In this document: positions 12,736 to 25,871 of the stretch, in pieces
Position numbering within the stretch: position 1 is the first letter of the stretch
How the letters are laid out: every line of letters begins with the position of its first letter
Assembly: GCF_000005505.3 (NCBI RefSeq)
Contig: NC_016131.3
Location: 11,119,501 to 11,183,500, forward strand
From: Brachypodium distachyon
Lineage: Eukaryota > Streptophyta > Magnoliopsida > Poales > Poaceae
DNA length: 64,000 nucleotides
Direction: 5' to 3'
Made by a program: the position numbers and the translations under genes
Notes under the pieces: generated by a model
Databases searched by the model: none
What the model saw: only the letters and a program-made list of their open reading frames with translations
What the model was told of the DNA's origin: nothing

Positions 12736-14939
12736 TTTGGGAGGAAGAAAAAATTATTGAGCCTTGCATGTATGTTTAGTTGGCCTCCGCAAATAAGTAA
12801 TGACACTGATATAGATCTTGCTGAAGACGAGACCTTGCACCCGCACCACATCAAAGCCATATAAAAGGCGGACCATTGAATTAATTATGAAGTATTTCAT
12901 TATGGACAACCCACCATTTCAATGACGTAATGAAATGGATAAAATCGAAGACCAAGAATTGTACGAGTCTTTATCTCTTTAACCTTTTTCCTGACTAGGA
13001 TTGTGCCTACTTTTCTTTTCTACGAGTGGGAGGCACATAGGCGAAGCTACTTGGATGTTGGGGGGCATCGCCCCCCCCCCCCTCTCCCAGCCTAATTTGC
13101 CTTTGGATACTTTCTCCTTTTTTTTTACATCGCTTTGTACATAATATTTTATCAATATAATTTGCATTGAACATGTATCATGCGAAATTTGACAGACAAA
13201 TATTTAGCTAACAATATTTTAATAGCACTTGCAAATTCAAATAAGATTTAAGACTAACAGTTCTCAATGATAGCATTTGTTAGCTTCTAAATATAACAAG
13301 ATAGACATATTGTTTGTCACCAGAGCCCACAAACATAAGAAAATCAAACACAAAACTAATAATATTAAAGACAAGATAACTGCTGCTCCTTCGGCCAGTA
13401 GTGCTGCTCTGCCAATGGGTCCATGAGTCGGGATCATCCTGCTAGGAGTAGCAAATGCTGGTGGATCCGGCAACTCATGGTGGGCTAGTTAGGCGAGGTG
13501 GCACCTAGGGAGAGAAACCTAGAAATGCTGACACGCAAGTAATAGTAGTGACGTCGCTGCCGCAAGACCCATGGAGCATGTAACAAGTGAAATGAAGTTT
13601 TCCTTTAGTGCTAAATGTAATTGAAAATATCAACAATATGGGACCACTTTCATATCTTTCCACAAGGAATAATAAATGTTATTCGGAAATTTCCTTCTCG
13701 CACAAGTCAAATTCAGATTTTATTTGTTCATTAATTGTCACTATTAGTGGTATTAATTCGAATGTCAATTGTCATCAACAGTCGAGCTAGATAAAATGTC
13801 TCGGGGCGAAAGTTAATACACATGTTAATTCAAAAAATCTGCGGTCCCCAGACCTCCCAGTAGTTCTGCCTATGCCTATACGGTTATCGCGTGATAGAAC
13901 ATTGATATTGTTGGACATTTGGAACTGCAGAAATGATATCGTTCTTAATCGAACAAGAGTTTCCTTGCACACGGGAGTCCAACAAATCATCCTAGGTCGG
14001 TTACCTCCTTCGATCAAATTCAGAAAGTATATTAAGAAATAAGTTAAATCGTGAGCATTTTCACCAATATTCATTAATCCAATTGTTTCAAAGCGACATA
14101 CTACATGTAACCTGTTTGAGAGCGCAATCAACCTGCTGGAGAAATTGGTCTTGGGCCCTAGTTTAAACACAAAGAACATGCAATTGATTTGTCCGAGACT
14201 CCGAGCCCGAAATTTCAATTGCTTCTCAAGAGAATATGATATTTGTTCTAGCAAATACAGTCACTCTGCATGTTCATGTGCCAAAATATCAACGTTGACA
14301 TATGCGTTTTATTAAATGCCTAATTAGAGTTTATTCAACACCGATCCCCCTACCACTGCATCATCAAATAGTCTTACAGCAAAATACTAGACTTTATTTA
14401 TTTACTGCTTTTTTTTTGCGAGCGGCCGACTGAATGGAGAGACGGAGTACAGAAGGCCGATCGATCGACGTGAAGGAATATGCATGCACGTGAAAATGCT
14501 CTCCCCGAAAACAACTTGGCGTGTGAGTAACACAAAAATGCGCAAGCAACGCACACGGGAAGCAACAACAGTATGTTCCCAGCTGGATCGTGCACGCGTG
14601 CACGGCCTCGGCCGGGGCCGTACGCAAAAGTGTCGGCCAAGCGTTTGCTTTGCCTGCTTAATTACGGCAAAAAGTGACGAGACCTCGTAGCCGATTCGTT
14701 CCGTACTGCTGCTTGTTGCCCTTGCCGAGTGTGAGCCAAAACAGCGGCACATGCGTGCAACACACGAGTAGGCGATCATATCGGGACGGAGCCGGAGGTG
14801 TACGTCCGTGTGTGTGTGTGTGTGTGTGAGGGCGCGAGACACTCCGTACAGCAGAATCACATCAGAGACCCAAGAGCAGTAGGGACCGCGTATGCATGCA
14901 TCAAATGGAGTGAACCGGCGGCAGCATCATGTGCTTTTT

Positions 14940-15365
14940 TTTTTCTGGTGATAATCAAGTTATTCCTAAGTATCACCTTTGTTACAAATTTAACCAAATT
15001 TATAGAAAAATTAATGCATCAACATTTATAATTCTAAATTAGTTATATTAAATCTGACGTGTTATATACTCCCTCCGTTCCTTAAAGATTGACATATTAA
15101 TTAGTATCAGTAGATTCGTTATCAAAAGTACTTCATGATAATTGTGGTTTCATGTCATATAAACCACACCTTGACGTAGTAATTTGTGGTCAAAGCCTTG
15201 TTTTAATGAAAAATAATATTCCAATTTTTAAGAAATGGAGGGAGTAGCTTTGTAGTATACATATTTGAAATTTACATATTAATATATATTTTTTATAATC
15301 TTTGTTGAATTGTAAAATATTTGACTTACACAGCTAAAATATCTTAAGTTTGAAACAGAGAAGTA
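14940..15365. repeat. Older Stowaway-like element split by a younger MITE
   Basis: The left arm contains TTTAACCAAATTTATAGAAA. The right arm contains TTTGTTGAATTGTAAAATA and ends in TTTGAAACAGAGAAGTA. These are the two halves of a common grass MITE family, and they are separated by the better preserved element at 15069-15244. Confidence 0.4.
15069..15244. repeat. Stowaway MITE, well preserved
   Basis: The terminal inverted repeats CTCCCTCCGTTCCTTAAA and TTAAGAAATGGAGGGAG are flanked by the TA target duplication (15067-15068 and 15245-15246). The element is 176 bp, non-coding, and nested within an older MITE. Confidence 0.75.
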
Positions 15366-15643
15366 AATTAACGTAGTGCGTCAAAGGGAACTCTTCAACC
15401 TACAGGGATGTGGCAAAAAAAAAAGATTTTGTTGTACGTAAGTTGTCTGATTTTTAGTTAAAGATAAGTTGATTTTTCAGCCGTTGGATATGAATTGTGC
15501 TTTGAGATTCGAAAAAGATGATGAAAAAAGGATAAAATGAGATCTAGATACTAATCCAACGGTTCTGATTCGTCAATTTAGATTTTAAGATTTTTCCTTA
15601 AAAATCATGCAACTTATATGTGTCCACACCGTAAAAAAAGTAT

Positions 15644-15737
15644 CCATCATTTCCATATTAATTGTCGAAATATCAATTGGTTATAGATACATTCATATTT
15701 AGACAAATTTGAGTCATTTAATATGAGACGGACTGAG
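15644..15737. repeat. Degenerate Stowaway-like MITE upstream of an Aux/IAA gene
   Basis: The left end TCCATCATTTCCATATTAA and the right end TTAATATGAGACGGACTGAG are imperfect inverted repeats next to TA. It ends about 255 bp before the ATG of the plus-strand Aux/IAA gene, so it may lie in that promoter. Confidence 0.45.
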
Positions 15738-15993
15738 TAGCCAAATTGCGTTGTACGAGAATATCGTGGCAATATTACTCCCGGCAAGAGGGGAAACCAA
15801 ACTCTAAACTCTTCATTATTGGCATTCCACCCGCCATTATCATTTCCTGTCCCCCCACCTCGACCTCCATCTATTTGTGCTCACGAGCCAAACCCAAGCC
15901 CAGCAGCAGCAGCAGGAGCACGCTCGATTACTCGAAAGCAAATCAACAAGGAGCCAAGAACTGTTCATTGGAGGCTGCTGGAGCAGGAGATCA

Positions 15994-17533
15994 ATGGCGG
16001 AGGGCCTCGGTTTCGAGGAGACTGAGCTCCGGCTCGGCCTGCCCGGCGGCGGCAACGACGACGCCTCGGCTAGGGGCTCCGGCAAGAGGGGCTACGCTGA
16101 GACCATCGACCTCAAGCTGAAGCTGGAGCCAGCGCCGGCCGTGGGTGAAGATGAAGTGGCCAACGAAGGTATCGCCGCCGCGACCGCGGAGCAGCTTTCT
16201 TCGTCAGCTGCCGCCGATGGGAAGATGAAGAGGTCCCCGAGCCAGACCAGCGTGGTCACCTCTGACCCCGAGAAGCCGCGCGCACCCAAGTACGTTTCTC
16301 GTCCGTAAATCCTCGCTAATTTGCAGTCTGAACTCGCTTAATCTATGTACGTTATCTCCGTACTAGTACTTTTACATACGCATGTGTAAATATGATGTTC
16401 TTGTCCCCTGTTAGAACAACATTCTGAGTCTCAAGAACCATTTCGTCTTCTCAAAGACGACGAGAGAGGATAGTTTATAAGCTACTCCCTGACACAATGT
16501 TTTAACAAAGTATAGTACTCGTAGTACTATCAGCATGCATCGTTCGATCTAGTAAGAGTAAAGTTCAGCTGTGGAAATCTAGAAAATCTTTCCGTGATTC
16601 GAACACAGGCATGAGCGGGAGGCACACGGATTGAAGTGGCGTGCTTGTGCGAGCACGAAAGAAAATAAAGTACTTTTGCATCTGCGTTTTTTGGGCAAAC
16701 ATTTGGATCCAAACTGGATACGCTGGTGCACGGATCGATGAGTACAACAAGAACAACATGTGGGAGCAATTCACTGGGACACCGTAGCCAAGTGCCGGGC
16801 CTGCCGACAAGATAGAAAGGGAGCTCTTTTTTTTACCCTGCAAATTGTCTCTCCATGTCCACTTTTTCGCCTTCTTCGTCATCATCACCCTGCAAAAGAT
16901 TACCCTGCCGTATTTCGTATCCGGGTCCATACACTGTGTAGTGGATCAAAATTCAAAATGCCCCATGAAAATGGCTAAATCCTTTCTTTTCTTTTTTCCT
17001 TTGCGATGAAAAACAGCTAGAAAAAACACTAACGAATACATTTTCATGTTCTTACTTGGTGAGCCCAGAGCGCAGGCGGTGGGCTGGCCACCCGTCCGGT
17101 CGTTCCGGAAGAACATCCTCGCGGCACAGACCGAGAAAGGCGACAGGTCGGCGGCGTTGGTAAAGGTGAGCATGGACGGCGCGCCCTACCTGCGCAAGCT
17201 CGACATCGGCGCGTGCAACAGCTACGACGAGCTCTCCATGGCGCTGGAGAAGATGTTCAGCACGATGAAAGAGAGCAGCTGCGTGCCCACGTACGAGGAC
17301 AAGGACGGCGACTGGATGCTCGTCGGCGACGTCCCCTGGGAGTAAGCAAGCACACACACGTCGATCCCCACAGTCAAAACCATCCCCAGTCTGTGTTGAT
17401 TATGTTTTCAGTCTTCTCCCGTAATTTTCTTACTTTTGTTGGCAGGATGTTCGTTTCGTCTTGCAAGCGGCTCCGGATAATGAAAGGATCGGAAGCCATC
17501 GGCCTTGGTGGGAAATGCAAGATCGTAAGCTGA
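15994..17533 (+). CDS. IAA: Aux/IAA auxin-response repressor (second gene)
   Basis: This is a nuclear repressor degraded after auxin-dependent binding to TIR1/AFB. Exons 15994-16289, 17069-17341 and 17446-17533 join in phase to give 218 residues. Domain I is [11 protein letters not shown] at residues 9-19. [11 protein letters not shown] stretch precedes domain II, whose degron core is [12 protein letters not shown]. Domains III/IV comprise [15 protein letters not shown], a shorter than usual loop after [25 protein letters not shown] and [20 protein letters not shown]. The closest relatives from memory are the rice IAA12/IAA30-type proteins that begin with the same ELRLGLPGG context. An in-frame ATG further upstream (15877) was rejected because its extension is low-complexity. 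Intron 1 (779 bp) and intron 2 (104 bp) have GT-AG ends. Confidence 0.95.
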
Positions 17534-18966
17534 TCGAGGAAGGGTATTGGTTTGAAGATCATGGCTTTGCTTGCTCAACCCTGTACCATAATATATGTCG
17601 TTAATTACTCTACTATGATTCGGTTGAAGTTTATGTCGCCTCGTCAAGTTCAGGCGGCGGTTTGGTGTATTACTTGCGTATGTTCCATTTTATCATATAT
17701 ACTACGTAACGAAGATGTCATCGACGTGTCACTGTTACATACAGATTGTCTGTCTGTCTTCCTTTTCTATGCATTGCTATTTTACTTTAGTTTCCTACTT
17801 TCCTTTAGGACACACACAAAAAATGTAGCAGCTGTTCTTCCATTATTCTTATCTTGTTAAAACCCAGTTAGTGCTACCTGTTCCATTGCAGGGATCTTGC
17901 AGTTTATCTAGCAGAAATGCTCAATTATCATGGTGCGGTTGGACAAATAATCGACCAGCAGCGTTGTTTAATTATGAAGCTGTTAAGCGGTGTCCAGATT
18001 CTTTCAATGATGATATTTATTCTCCTGTGATACACAAGGAAGACGGCCAGTGTTTCATGTCTTGGTGTGATGCATACTCATCTCATAAACACACATCTCC
18101 ATGTTTGTTTTATATTTCTATGCCAGCTAAAGGAGGAGACATGCCATGTGCATAGAGATAGGGGCTCATGTTTTTATACAAGTTTCGGTGGCTATGATGG
18201 TACTCTATGCCAAGGTCCATAGCTGTATTCTATGTCAACGTGCAAGTGCAACACATTTGCTGTGCAAGGGCGGCGAACAACAAAGTGTCATTATTTGCAG
18301 TAACTTTGGGTTGCTCCTTCCATGCTATAGGTGATTATTGTATCTAAAAGGTGTTTGCAAGTTAAAGCTACGTTATATTATGCCAAACTATTTCCTTCGG
18401 GGATCTCGTGTCCCCTTGTAATGATGACAGGCTTCAAGCAATTGGTGATTGTCAATGCAGCCTAAAGCAAACAAAGGAACCAAGGCTTGAAGAATCCAGC
18501 ATTTAATTCTCTTCAGCTAGGCAAGTCCATCAAGTAGCATAGCAAGCAGATTTTGGATATTAAAGTGCTCTTAAGTTTCTGGGTTTTCTTGCGATTAACA
18601 AGAGAGCAGTTCAGCAATCAACACGGGAAAGCTTCATTTGTATCTCTGTACTAATCAACGCAGTTAAACATGTTGGGTACAACAGTAAAAATAAGTCAAA
18701 TCTTTATTGTCCGAAAGAGAATGTAGATAATATGACTACATATTATTTTTTGGCACGATATGACTACATAATAGGCCAGGCGGAATACAATGCCCGAAAC
18801 CCCAAAAGCAATTGCTACAAGTTCCACTTCCAGGTAGCAGCTTATACAACAAGCGCATTACATATATTATGAGTTTGGAGGCACAAACAAATAAATAATA
18901 CACACCGTTGTATGATTTCACAAATTAGGGTGCTCAGTTCTCTAGCTCTGGTTATGTTATTATTAA
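17534..18966. other. 3' flanks of convergent Aux/IAA and FBL17 genes
   Basis: This holds the 3' UTR and downstream sequence of the plus-strand Aux/IAA gene, then the 3' UTR of the minus-strand F-box gene. No further exon, RNA gene or clear mobile element was seen. Confidence 0.55.
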
Positions 18967-21900
18967 TCAAGAATCAAGAAGCACGGCGCACTGTGTCCCC
19001 CTAAATCCAGTACATTTTTTGTCCTCTGGTGACTGAAAGAAACAAAAGAGTTAGCAGATGCAACAATAGTTAGATATCTCAGCTCAATACTAGGTCTTTA
19101 CCTGCTTTTCTGGCAACTGTGGGAGTTGAACCCGTTTTGAACCATCAGCTAGCCGCTTGCATGGAAGATGTGGTTCAGCTGCAGCGAACTCATTCAGAAC
19201 CTGGCAAAATTCGTGGCAATACATTGGAAAAGGAAAGACAAGGGTAATGCTCTTCCAACTTAATTTTAAACAAGTGATTGCTCAGATGCAAATTTGTATG
19301 AACTGGTTGACCAAGTCTCTTAAATGTTATGTATATTTTGATGTGCAATAAACAAGTCACACACCCTTTATTAAGGCATGTGCTTGGGATTATTAGCAAC
19401 TCAATTTTAGTTACTTTGGTTTGTCTCGGTTTTCAAATTTCCAAATTATACTCTGCTTCGTGCTTGTGTTAAGTATACAGTAACATACATCAAGCTTGAA
19501 TAAACCGGTTGCCAACTGCTTTAACATTATGCTGTCTCAAAAAATATTGCTTGCTAACAGCATCATACTATAACTACAAACTTTTCAGAGTCTACCACCA
19601 AAAGTTTCTCTGCATGCTACAGTACGACTGCTCAATTCTAAATTCTCAAGAACTGACAAAAGCAACCAAATATATCACATTTAAAATTTAACAACTTCAC
19701 GCCATCAAAAGTGTAGCTGGCCCTGATATGCGTCACGTCCACACAGTCCGAATGGATGCCAACTCCATAAATTAGACCACTTCCTCCTGAGACAGCTTCT
19801 AACTCACGGCTTGTCAATGGCAGCACAACACCATTGTTTACTGTGAAGGAACTAGGGACAGGAATTGTATACTCATGCCTGGGGCATGGCAGCCACCCTC
19901 ACTTCCCTCCCCCATAGGCCATAAGCTCCACCCCTGCTATTAGTAACCTTCATGTATCTGTTGTTTGGGCCTGTAGACCTATGAAGTTGGAGGACCCAGG
20001 ACTATGTCACTGAACTCTGCTATAGAACTTTCAAAATGGATGTGGAAAAAATCATCAAATGATCCCAGGGTCCATATGAAGCCGGACAAAAACACACACT
20101 TCTAGGATTGTGGTAAAAAGGAAAAAAAATGTGTGTTATGGTTGGAGACCCAGAAGGTAATAAGAGATAGGCATATCCGTAAAGGCATTTGATAGGTTAT
20201 GTTAGAGATAGGAAGGTTAAGAAAAGGAATAAACCAAATAGTATGTATCTTTATTGAATACGGTTCAGTCCATTAAAAAGAGTCCACCTCAACTAGGAAG
20301 TAGAGTTATGGTTTGGTCTTGAGTACACATTGAGATCCAACTTGTTGATCAAGTTGGTCGACCTATAGATATGAAGGGCTAGTGTGCAACCTTTTGAATC
20401 AAGCAATCAATAAACGAATGTTCGAATAAAATGTGAACTTGCAAACTTTTGGCAGAAAATGTGATAATTTCTATGCTGAGTGAAAGAAAATTGTGTAAAT
20501 TTACAACTAATGTACCTTCTGCCATGTGAATTAGTCACCCATGTCCCAGGCTCACCCAGACCTAGCAGGCTCGAATTAAGGGATATAATCCATGTTATCT
20601 TTATGTTAGGAACAGTATCATTTAAATTAGAAAGTTATCAATTAGAGATAGGATAACCCTAGCTTGGGCCTTAAGACATATAGAGACAAGATATAATGGT
20701 TTTTACCTAGTTTGGATTGTTAGGCTCTATATAGATTGTAGAAGTACTCCTCAAGATGAATTCATCAGGCAAGAACAGTTACAATTTATGTCCCGTCTAC
20801 TTTGCCATCCCAGTTTCTAATTTAAACCTCTCTCCCTGATAAAGCTGTGCAACCTGGCCAGCCAGCCTCCCAGCAGTATTTACTCTCGTGTCCATGACTC
20901 TCCTACCAGTTTGGTTCTTTTTTGCACCACGTATAATGATTGCATGTTTGGCCCAAAATCTCCAAGTTCATAAGTCATCCTATAATGTATGAACAATATA
21001 TTTTTCCTGTTTTTACAGAACTTTAAAATGTGGTGTCTGAATTATTTAACAACCAGGTGCAGATGCACCTGGCCTGTAGTTCCGGAAAATCCGATTTTGA
21101 AATCTGCTAGCATTATATACCTTTTTTTTAGAGAGGGCACGAGGACTGCTTCCAGTGCGTTAAAAGATATAAAGGGGTTTGTTACTAACTCTTAGGCTAC
21201 AAAATCAGTTAGAAGCTACAGAAGGCATAAGCTATTATAATGTATATGCACCAATTCCAATAGTATGATTCCTAGGCTAAAGAAGCTTACAAACATATAC
21301 ACCTTCAGCTTCACTGCTTAGTGCTTACTCCTTGCTAGACTCCAGTTGATACACATTGCTTCATTAGATTCTTTCGGTTTATCAGTTTCTGAAGGAAAAA
21401 ACCCAAAAACCAAAAGGCAAATTAAATTATTTTTTCCCATGGAACTGTAAACAGGACACTAAATTTTATTACTAAATTGCAAACCAAACATGGAACAACA
21501 ACATATTTAGTTCACTTCGATTCGTTTGGTTTAGTCTAATTCTGCATAAGCCTACAATTGCTGAATCAGCCAAACACACTGGTGAGCAAAGTTTTTGGAC
21601 AATGTGCAGCTAATAACTTTGCAATGACACATTTTCGACTTTCTGATTGCTTAGCAACGTTCTTGAAAGTACTTGGTTTGCTGCTTCGCACTTCAAGCAT
21701 ATTCATCGAATAACCTTGAAACTTCTCAGTAGTGCACACATAACGAACAAATTACTAAGGAAGCTTTAGCTGAACAAAAAATTCATTTGGGGGTGAGAAG
21801 GGCTCACAAACTAGTACCTGGTTTCTGATTGCACCAATCAACATATCTTGGCACCCAAATGCATGCACATTCTTTAAATTTGGGCACTGAAGAAGCAACC

Positions 21901-24900
21901 GCTCTGTGGAAAGTATTTAAAAATTGTTGATCCTAATAACATTTTACGAACTTGACAATATGACAAAAAAAGGGAAGGACATGATACCTGGATGTAGATT
22001 TGTACAAGAGTTGAGATTGAGATCATTCAACTCTGGACATTTCACATACAAAGCCTGCCATACGTGAAATAAGTAATAAGAACATATTGATTAAGGACTT
22101 GAATGATTGGCTGCAGGTAAATTTCAAAGGCTTACATCAATAGCTGAACAGCCCCATAGACTGAGCTTCTTCAAATTATCATGTTTTATAATAAGCTTTT
22201 GTCGCATTGGTTGCTTTTTCAAAGTGGGTAGTTTTGGGCACAATCTAATCCTTCCATTGATTTCCCCAAAATAAGCCCCCTGTTTTTCATTCTGTGAGTT
22301 GGAACGTAAACTCATTCCACAGTCCATGAGCTGAAGAAGAGGCAATTGTGCTGTTGCGACCTGGATTCCACCTACAAAATCACGTATATGGTTTATTAAA
22401 ATTGGACCACATAAAGGTTGACTGGTGAATTCGTTTACAGTGAGCACATATAATAATCCAAGAGAAGAAATATGAGCCTTACATGTGGTAATGTTTGGGC
22501 AAAGAGCAAGGAGCAGCCTTGATAGAGTATGAGGGAACGCTTTGCAGATCATCCCAACACCACTATCACTGATGCTAGATCTGGAGTAAAATCAAAACGA
22601 GTAACAACATAAGCTAATTTGAAGTAGCTCCCCACGGTAAAAATATCATCAGTTTGTATTATAACCCTATAACTAATATTTCCAAATACATAATATAGCT
22701 TACCCGCTTAAATCAAGTAAATCCAAGCTTGCACAAGACCGAACAATAGATGCAACAGCTGCATCTGTTATTTTTGAACCAAGAATCAATGACAGCATGC
22801 ACAAGCCCCTGATCAAGCAATAACAAGATTGAGATCAAAGGTTGAATTACTATGAAACTAGAAATGCAATGACAAGAGAACGGGAATGCTATAACTCAAA
22901 TAACCAACAAAAGAACGTTGAAAGCATGGTGGGGTAGATGTATACCTTAGGTTGGCATTCTCTAGAGCAAACACAGCTTCATTAGATAACTGAATTGATG
23001 ATATGTGCATATTTCTTAAGTTAGGGCACATACGACCCAGGCCATCCATCAAAGCAACCAGATCAGTACAATCGTTACTTTGCTGTGTGAAACACAGTGA
23101 GAGCTCGCTCATATTAGAGCAGTTTATGACCTAAAACAATTTGCAGTACAATGAATTCATGCACAAAATAAAGTTGATATGCGTGTAAATAGTTATAGAA
23201 CACAATATTACCGATTTTGAAAGGGAGCAAAGGTCTGATAGCCAAAGAACCGACAGGCTTGAAGAGCTTAGATCAAGAAAACCAAGACTGGAGCAACCAC
23301 CAATTTTGAGAACTGAGAGAGAACGCTTCTCCGAAACAAATCGACTTAGCTCCTCTCTATTAGAATATAACAACTTCAGTTAATATAGGAGCTGAACATA
23401 GAGCTTGTGTGCTAACCTTCTTCTAATTTGCATGGCAATGCTATATGAAAGTAAAAAAAATACTCAACAAATAAAAGAAAACTACACAGCATTGCATATG
23501 TAAAATTGTAACGAGGACAAATTCTCATGTATCAGACAAAAGTAAAATCGCTGCTTGACTATGTCTGACTATGTAGAACCTTGCTCTTACAACCTTCTTC
23601 CAATTTGATGATTTTATATGGAAGTCAAAAATACTCAACAAGACTTGCATGTGCAAAAAAGATGGAGATAGATTGGAATGATGTGAACATAGCATCACTT
23701 GGTATAACTAAACCAATCGGCAAATAAAGAAAACTACGCTGCATTGCATATGTAAAGTTGTAAAAAAGTACAAATCCTATTGTATATAAGATAAAAGTAA
23801 AATTACTTCTTGCACATATCTGATTTTGCAGAACCTTGCTCTTACAAAGCAATTATTAGGAGAGAGCACATTTAATATAAGATTTTTTTACGGATAATAT
23901 GAGATAACTTAAACTAAATAACTAAATTTCAAAAGGATATTATATAAGGAACATACCCAGTCATCCTGTTGACTGCCTTGTCAGCCATGGTGATCTCCAG
24001 AGTTTCTAAACTTGAGCAAGAAAATGCAAGACATGCGAGCATAGCAGCATCAACATCACTGAACCAAACGAAGAATAAGACACCTGTTATAAGTGGAATA
24101 TATTTTTCTCGGCATAGGAAACATATAGATGAGGACTAGATCTACATCAACAATCACCGCGCCAGATGCAAAACAATAGAGTATAAAATAATGTGTCTCA
24201 CAAGTACACCAGTGAGAATAAGCAAACTAGCTTCAAACATAAGTTTGAACAATCAAGAAAACAGCTGGGAAATTTGTTTTGTCTTTCATTGCAAATAGAT
24301 GGATGTACTTCTATGCAGACAATCCAGCAAGCACAACTAATCTGAGTAGGCACTTAAGGAAAATTTCTAGTACTATAAGATTAGTTTTCATGTATGTTCA
24401 CAGGCTCGCAACAAGGGATACACAACTGTTTTTATATGTTCGAAAGTGGCACATATTATTCTCACTGTGATTGTACATTTCGTATCATCACGGATCAACA
24501 AACCCCATTAATCACATTCTTTCTACAATCATAACGGTCCAACCATGCAGATGAAAGATCTACAAATCAAGCACAGATCAAGTCTGCAACTCAACCCTCC
24601 AGCAATTCCAGCAACAACAATAAATTGTTCAATGCAACACAGATCTACAAACACATTACTTGCATAGTTTCCTGCACTACATGTGTTTCATCTAGTCACA
24701 TCATATCATCTAAGTACTGCTAAATTTTTTTTAGTGAAGTACTGCTAAAATTCAATCTCCAGACAACAAGACATGTTCTCCAGAGAGAAAGACTTAGCTC
24801 TCACAACCAAATCTAACAAGTCGTAAACATGCAGTATTTTCCCTATTGTTTCATGATGCCCTAAACTTTGACTACGTTCCACACCCAAACACAAATCCTC

Positions 24901-25757
24901 CGTGAAACTAGGCCCTGCTACTAATACCGTTTAGTCATCTAGGCATAAATCTCCTGAATCCAGTATCAGAGGCATCCGTTCAGCTTGTAAATCATTTAGA
25001 AATCCCCGTTCTCGATAAACTAGTGAATTGTTTTTGTCCTTTTAGGAATACTGGTGAGGTGATTTGTGTTCTATCCTTTGAACGAACTGGTGCACAGCAG
25101 GCTGTCCGGAGCAGCCACCGATCAAAGATCCAGTATCGATCTCACGGCGGCGTGACCAGATCTCGCCAAAATTGCACCGTTTTGGGTTGGATTCGTTCGG
25201 ATTCGTCCGGTCCCTCACCTTTCCATGCGGAGCACGAGGCGCGAGAGGGCGGTGCACCGCGGAAGCAGCGCGCCCAGGAGGCCCACACCGACCGCTCGCA
25301 GGCGGAGCTCCTCGGTGGCCCGCCAGACCCGGCCGGCGCAGTCGCGCCAGCCGCGGCTGACCGCCGCAGCGGCCATGACGCCCCTGGGCCCCAGCCGCCG
25401 GAGCACGTCCGCCACGAGCTCCCTGGGCCACGCCCTCCCGCCCAGCTCCATCCTCTCCTCGTCCTCCTCCATCTGGCCATCGGCTTCATCGGCCTCCTCC
25501 TCGTCCCCCGCCGCCCTGGGCTTCTTCTCCGGCGAGGTCGGCGTCGCCGCGTCGTCGAAGGAGAGGGCGCGGCGGAGCCTGTTCTCCCCGCTGGCTGCTC
25601 CGGAGGAGGAGGGCGACGGGGTGGGCGCCCCCCCGTCGGCGGGGGACGGGAGGTTGCAGACATGTCCCTTCTTGGGAAGGCCGCATCGGCCGCAATTGTA
25701 GCTGCCCCGCGTCTTGGGACGCGGCGGCGGGGGCGGCTTGGTGGGCAGCGAGGCCAT
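18967..25757 (-). CDS. FBL17: F-box/leucine-rich-repeat protein, FBL17-type
   Basis: FBL17 is the SCF substrate receptor that, in Arabidopsis, targets KRP cyclin-dependent-kinase inhibitors and is needed for pollen mitosis II. Eleven exons read: 25219-25757, 23957-24058, 23212-23356, 22946-23130, 22704-22808, 22483-22580, 22136-22371, 21988-22054, 21818-21903, 19102-19200 and 18967-19032. They total 1728 nt, or 575 residues, with no frame break. A Cys/His cluster YNCGRCGLPKKGHVC (residues 20-34) opens the protein. An F-box (PRELVADVLRRLGP...SRGWRDC) follows at about 109-147. The rest is leucine-rich repeats, for example LDLLDLSGSSI and LKKLSLWGCSAID. Length and motif order fit Arabidopsis FBL17 as I recall it. 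Intron 9 is large (2.6 kb) and holds repetitive, LTR-like AT-rich DNA near 20.1-20.8 kb that I could not classify. Confidence 0.9.
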
Positions 25758-25762
25758 GGGGG

Positions 25763-25771
25763 TTAGGGTTT
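25763..25771 (-). promoter_or_regulatory. Telo-box in the FBL17 leader
   Basis: AAACCCTAA on the minus strand lies immediately before the ATG (25757). Telo-boxes are common in plant cell-cycle and translation genes. Confidence 0.5.
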
Positions 25772-25850
25772 GGGAGAGACCCCCGGCGCGGTTAGGGCAG
25801 CGGGTGGATGGGGAAATAGTGGGAGGGTGGGGCGGGAGATTGGGGAGGGA

Positions 25851-25860
25851 TTGGCGCCAT
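25851..25860. promoter_or_regulatory. Candidate E2F site upstream of FBL17
   Basis: TTGGCGCCAT matches nine of ten positions of the palindromic E2F consensus TTSSCGSSAA. It lies about 95 bp upstream of the start codon. Arabidopsis FBL17 is reported to be under RBR/E2F control, which gives the site meaning. No binding evidence is available here. Confidence 0.4.
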
Positions 25861-25871
25861 TTTTTGGGGAC

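Larger units (their letters stand above)
6975..15993. other. 9-kb intergenic spacer between two head-to-head Aux/IAA genes
   Basis: No gene is supported here. The first few hundred bases are the GC-rich upstream region of the minus-strand gene. The remainder is AT-rich and contains the MITEs, the nested repeats and the microsatellite listed separately. A run of 13 C bases sits at about 13070-13082. Open frames of 130-170 codons (for example 11336-11851 minus and 13787-14254 minus) fall in repeats or lack any protein feature. Confidence 0.6.

Noticed and set aside
14836..14841. GAGACA auxin-response element upstream of the plus-strand Aux/IAA gene
   Set aside because: A single six-base match 1.15 kb from the ATG is expected by chance.
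6850..15993. Bidirectional promoter shared by the two Aux/IAA genes
   Set aside because: Start codons are 9.1 kb apart with many repeats between; two separate promoters are more likely.
25042..25766. Several long frames overlapping FBL17 exon 1 on both strands
   Set aside because: They are other-frame shadows of the GC-rich first exon; only the frame from 25757 has the Cys cluster and F-box and joins exon 2 in phase.
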